Assembly (NCBI RefSeq): GCF_018691265.1 | Contig: NW_024881282.1 | Coordinates: forward strand, 52,645,122-52,709,121 | DNA: 64,000 nucleotides | Reading direction: 5' to 3' | Origin: Tyto alba | Lineage: Eukaryota > Chordata > Aves > Strigiformes > Tytonidae | In this document: one piece after another, positions 60,887-64,000 of the stretch | How the letters are laid out: the number at the start of each line of letters is the position of its first letter | Position numbering within the stretch: the stretch's first letter is position 1 | Notes under the pieces: generated by a model | What the model was told of the DNA's origin: nothing | Database searches by the model: none | Seen by the model: only the letters and a program-made list of their open reading frames with translations | Program-made: the position numbers and the translations under genes

Positions 60887-63132
60887 ACAGAACTAGGTCT
60901 TAACACTCTCTATTTCTGATAATTACCAAAGATATTTGAGTTTAAACAGCAACTTCCTCTCTTACAGCTCATTTTCCCATTGTTCACAGACTGCTATAAA
61001 ACTGAATTTGTGAGGTTGCAATAGTTTCCATGATTACAGACAATGATGTCAATCGTGGGGTTATGACTTCATTGACAGACCAACTAGGAGAATCTCTGTG
61101 TGAAGGATAAAATCCACACTCAGATACAAATATATCTGAGATTAGCAAAGACAACACTGCACCTCACTGGACATGAACATTTCCATCTGCATAAATAATA
61201 CTCTCTACTTTTCACTCGAGCCAAGTATGAAAATGACCCTTAAAAATGTCTGTTTCATTCATAAGTCATTCCTGGTGCTGATGTGTTGCCACCCAAACTC
61301 AGCCTTGGTGCCAGTGCTGCATGGGCCAAGCTTGATGTCAGCAGCAGTTTAAGTTGTACGCTGTGGGTCCAATTGTTTGCTGCACTCTCTGGAAGTGCAA
61401 AATCAAATGTACGGCTTAAGACAGGATATGAAGGGAATGAAGTGATTTTGAACTGCCTTCAAACTTTCCATGATTCTGCCCTCATCCTCAAGCTGACATG
61501 GCTTTTGGCTCTGGGGTCTGGCCATTACCTCCCCGATAGAGCAAGATAACCATAACGAACTAGTTACTAGAAGATCCCCAGGTATCTGGCTGAGCAACAG
61601 GATTCAAAAAAGGAATGTGATGGGGAAAACTGGAAGAAGGGAAGACAGGATGCAACCTCCTGAACTGCATCTTTCCATAGCTAACCCAGGTACATAAGAC
61701 AACTGCCCTGAGCCTTGAGATACAGAGCAGAACTGCTTAAAAAAAAAAGCACTTTCCACATAATTTTTGTTTCTGAAAGAGGAAAAATTATTTTTCCTTT
61801 CAATTTCCTAGCCTGCAAGAGGCAGAGGGGCTATGATTGACCCCACACAGCCATGTAAAATAAGAGATGGATAACTCAGGCACTTTCTGACCCTACACTG
61901 AGAACTCTAATATTAGCACATGGGACACAACTGAGCTGACAGCTGGTGAGGTCAAATTCAACTCAAGAAGCCAAGAATGACAATTCCCTGTTGCTCCAAG
62001 TCTTATAGCCACTTGGGTTCTCTGTTCATTCTTTTTGCCCATCTCCTACTCCTTCCTGTAAGAACTTCTCAAAGATTACCTGAAGTTCTCATATTTAATC
62101 TTGGACCAGATATTTATTTTGTTGGATAGCTTCCAAATAAATCCAGCCAGACATTTTTTAATTAAATAAATGCCCTTTTCAATTTTTCATCTGCCTTATC
62201 ATGCTCAAATTACTCAAAATGTGAACTTTTTCAAAGCTTCTATCCATGACCTTTATGTAGCCCTGAATGAGGAGAGTAGGCAAGCTAAGTATTCACATGT
62301 CAACATCAAAAAGACAAACTGAGAATGGATGCAGCTACAGTTCACCCATGCCTCTACACTTGTGCAAAGTGTCTTGGATGCTCATACTGTATAAGTGCAA
62401 AGGATGGACAGAATCTACCACCTGGCTTTTTATTATAAAGCCACTAAAAGCTTTTATGCAAACTAACAAGTCAACAAAAAATGAGGAAGCTAAATAAATC
62501 AATAAAGTTTTTCCTCCCAGTTACTACACACTCAAGATAATGGCTCCTGGGGGTGTTAAGAAGGGTGTACAGAGCTTTGCAATGTACAAAGCTTGCTCTG
62601 GGACATTATTTAATTAACTCTTTGAAATTTTAATCATGCAAAGCAAACCACAATGATTTATAATTATACAAAAAGATCATGATGGCTCTAACTTCTCCCT
62701 TAAATAGCTTTCTTAGTGATTTGGAAGGATAGGATTAATAAACTCTTTCTTGGAAACCAATGGCATCTAGTTTGCCTGCAGAGACTCTGAGACCTTCTAC
62801 TTCCTGAAATGAGCAATGAAAGTGATGAAGTAGCTTCTGCTTGGAGCAAAATTATTATTAAGTATATAACTTTGAAATGATTTTGTGTGCATGTGTGAAC
62901 TTCATCTATAATATAATTTCTCTTTGTTGCTCTCTGTGCAATGAATATAGCCTTTACCTGAGTAATTTTGATCTAGTTTAAACAAAAATTATAAAGCACA
63001 AAACCTTCTCGCTGAAGATATGCTACAGATGAAAGGGCAAATTCTTTCCCTTACTCAAAACCATAATCAATGGCTTTTTGTTAACATAAGAAACTGTTTC
63101 CAATTTATATATCTCCATTTACAAGTAATTGG

Positions 63133-63208
63133 AGAGAAAATCCAAACTCCAACCAAGTCAGTTGGAGTCTTGCTACTGAACTCTCTTCAATGGAGCCAAT
63201 ACTTCACA
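63133..63208. repeat. Palindromic MITE-like repeat copy
   Basis: GAGAAAATCCAAACTCCAAC, then CAAGTCAGTTGGAGTCTTGC, TACTGAACTCTCTTCAATGG and AGCCAATACTTCAC. The pattern is GAAATCC, CCATTGAAGTCAATGGGAGT, TTGCC, TTGACTTCAATGG, GCC, GATTTCAC, a palindromic family I remember as frequent in turtle and bird genomes. Arms GAGAAAATCC and ATACTTCAC remain roughly inverted. Confidence 0.55.
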
Positions 63209-63810
63209 TGAACTTGCCTTAAAAAGAATTTTTTTCAGTAACATACCCTTGGTATGTATCTGTCTATGATCACAGCTGATCATATCCTTAGTGAAAGTTA
63301 CACACACAAAAGAAGCAAGATCGTTCAGGCATTTCCAAAACCATGTCACTGTGTATCTTAAAAAAAATTGCTGAAGGTTGAAGTGCAGAGGTGTCCATAT
63401 TCCAATTTTCAAATAGTCCACTGAAGTTATTAAACAAGAAAAAATATCTACTTTTTAAATAAGCAATACTGTTTATATGGCACACAAGTTGCTTTGAAAT
63501 AAAAAAAAAAGCAGCAACAAAAATCTGTTGTCTGCATCTCTGTACAAGTCTAGCCCACCTGTTACTCATTCAGTGACTACTCAAAACTTCTTGATGTAAA
63601 CAGTAAATTTATCATATTCACAGATAGATTCAAGTACTATTCTTGCTCTGTAATAGTCACCACGAAGTTCTGTTCACTTGGTAACTAACCTGAACATGAA
63701 TACATCTTTTTCCTCAAAGGACCTGAGTTTTGTGCAAACATGGCTATTTGCACAACTTCTACATCTTGTAACCAACCATTACACACCCTTATCATTGGCA
63801 GATGGAGAAA

Positions 63811-63876
63811 GGCTGAAATCCAGGCAACTGACTTCATTAGGAGTTTGACCACTGACTTCAATAAGCCTAAAATTTT
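63811..63876. repeat. Palindromic MITE-like repeat copy
   Basis: GGCTGAAATCCAGGCAACTG, ACTTCATTAGGAGTTTGACC, ACTGACTTCAATAAGCCTAA and AATTTTA. It is the same family and layout as 63133-63208, with the central GGAGTTTGACCACTGACTTC particularly close to the remembered consensus (GGGAGTTTTGCCATTGACTTC). Confidence 0.6.
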
Positions 63877-64000
63877 ATCATGCATTTCCTGGCTGCATAT
63901 TCAATCTACTTCTCCAGAGGCACCATGTGTCACTGACCAACCACTTGTCCATCTAGCTATCTCAATCAGACTTACATATAAAGCTTGATAAAACGATTGT

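Larger units (their letters stand above)
59991..64000. other. Non-coding stretch with three palindromic-repeat remnants
   Basis: AT-rich DNA without recognisable genes. The supported items are the short AT repeat at 60591 and palindromic-repeat copies at 60831, 63133 and 63811. The window ends inside the same kind of sequence. Confidence 0.6.

Noticed and set aside
1..64000. tRNA, rRNA, snRNA, CRISPR array or bacterial operon
   Set aside because: No conserved cores, no regularly spaced repeats and no ribosome-binding or operon layout were seen. The repeat content is that of a vertebrate genome.

Overview
This window reads as vertebrate nuclear DNA, most likely from a bird. It is AT-leaning and CpG-poor. 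It has no dense SINE carpet of the mammalian kind. Its recognisable interspersed repeats are worn CR1 LINE fragments, small palindromic (MITE-like) repeats of the kind shared by reptiles and birds, and one short remnant of a common avian retroviral LTR family. These assignments come from remembered family consensus sequences, not from a search. No prokaryotic genes, rRNA, tRNA or CRISPR array were seen.

I recognise no protein-coding gene. The longest open frames (190 aa at 37846-38418 and 176 aa on the minus strand at 1555-2085) are about as long as chance would give in 128 kb of double-strand reading. They resemble no family I know and lack convincing splice context. The window is best read as intergenic or deep intronic sequence. 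Two short stretches (4036-4163 and 54891-54964) have exon-like splice signals and are reported only as candidates.

Layout: 1-7480 is featureless AT-rich sequence. 7480-9270 holds the strongest CpG-rich cluster (8150-8300 and 8690-8930), followed by a TATA-like box and two AP-1-like sites. 9270-20420 holds a second CpG cluster (10430-10620), two palindromic-repeat remnants and a CR1 3' end (15621-15895). 20427-21203 has two palindromic-repeat copies. 25570-25865 is a third CpG-rich patch with a pure pyrimidine tract. 30328-31921 holds simple repeats, a palindromic repeat, a CR1 fragment and a G-quadruplex motif. 31925-43650 is mostly unique, with a GT microsatellite at 41477. 43726-51430 is the CR1-rich part, with a fragment of about 1.9 kb at 44805-46680. 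56356-56449 is the collapsed LTR. 58255-58700 is a GC-rich, stop-poor patch. 59745-59990 is another CR1 end. The right edge has two further palindromic repeats (63133-63208 and 63811-63876).

Nearly all oriented retroelements (eight of nine CR1 calls and the LTR) lie on the minus strand. If the window is intronic, that weakly suggests a host transcript on the plus strand. I found no sign of a new multi-gene biological system here.
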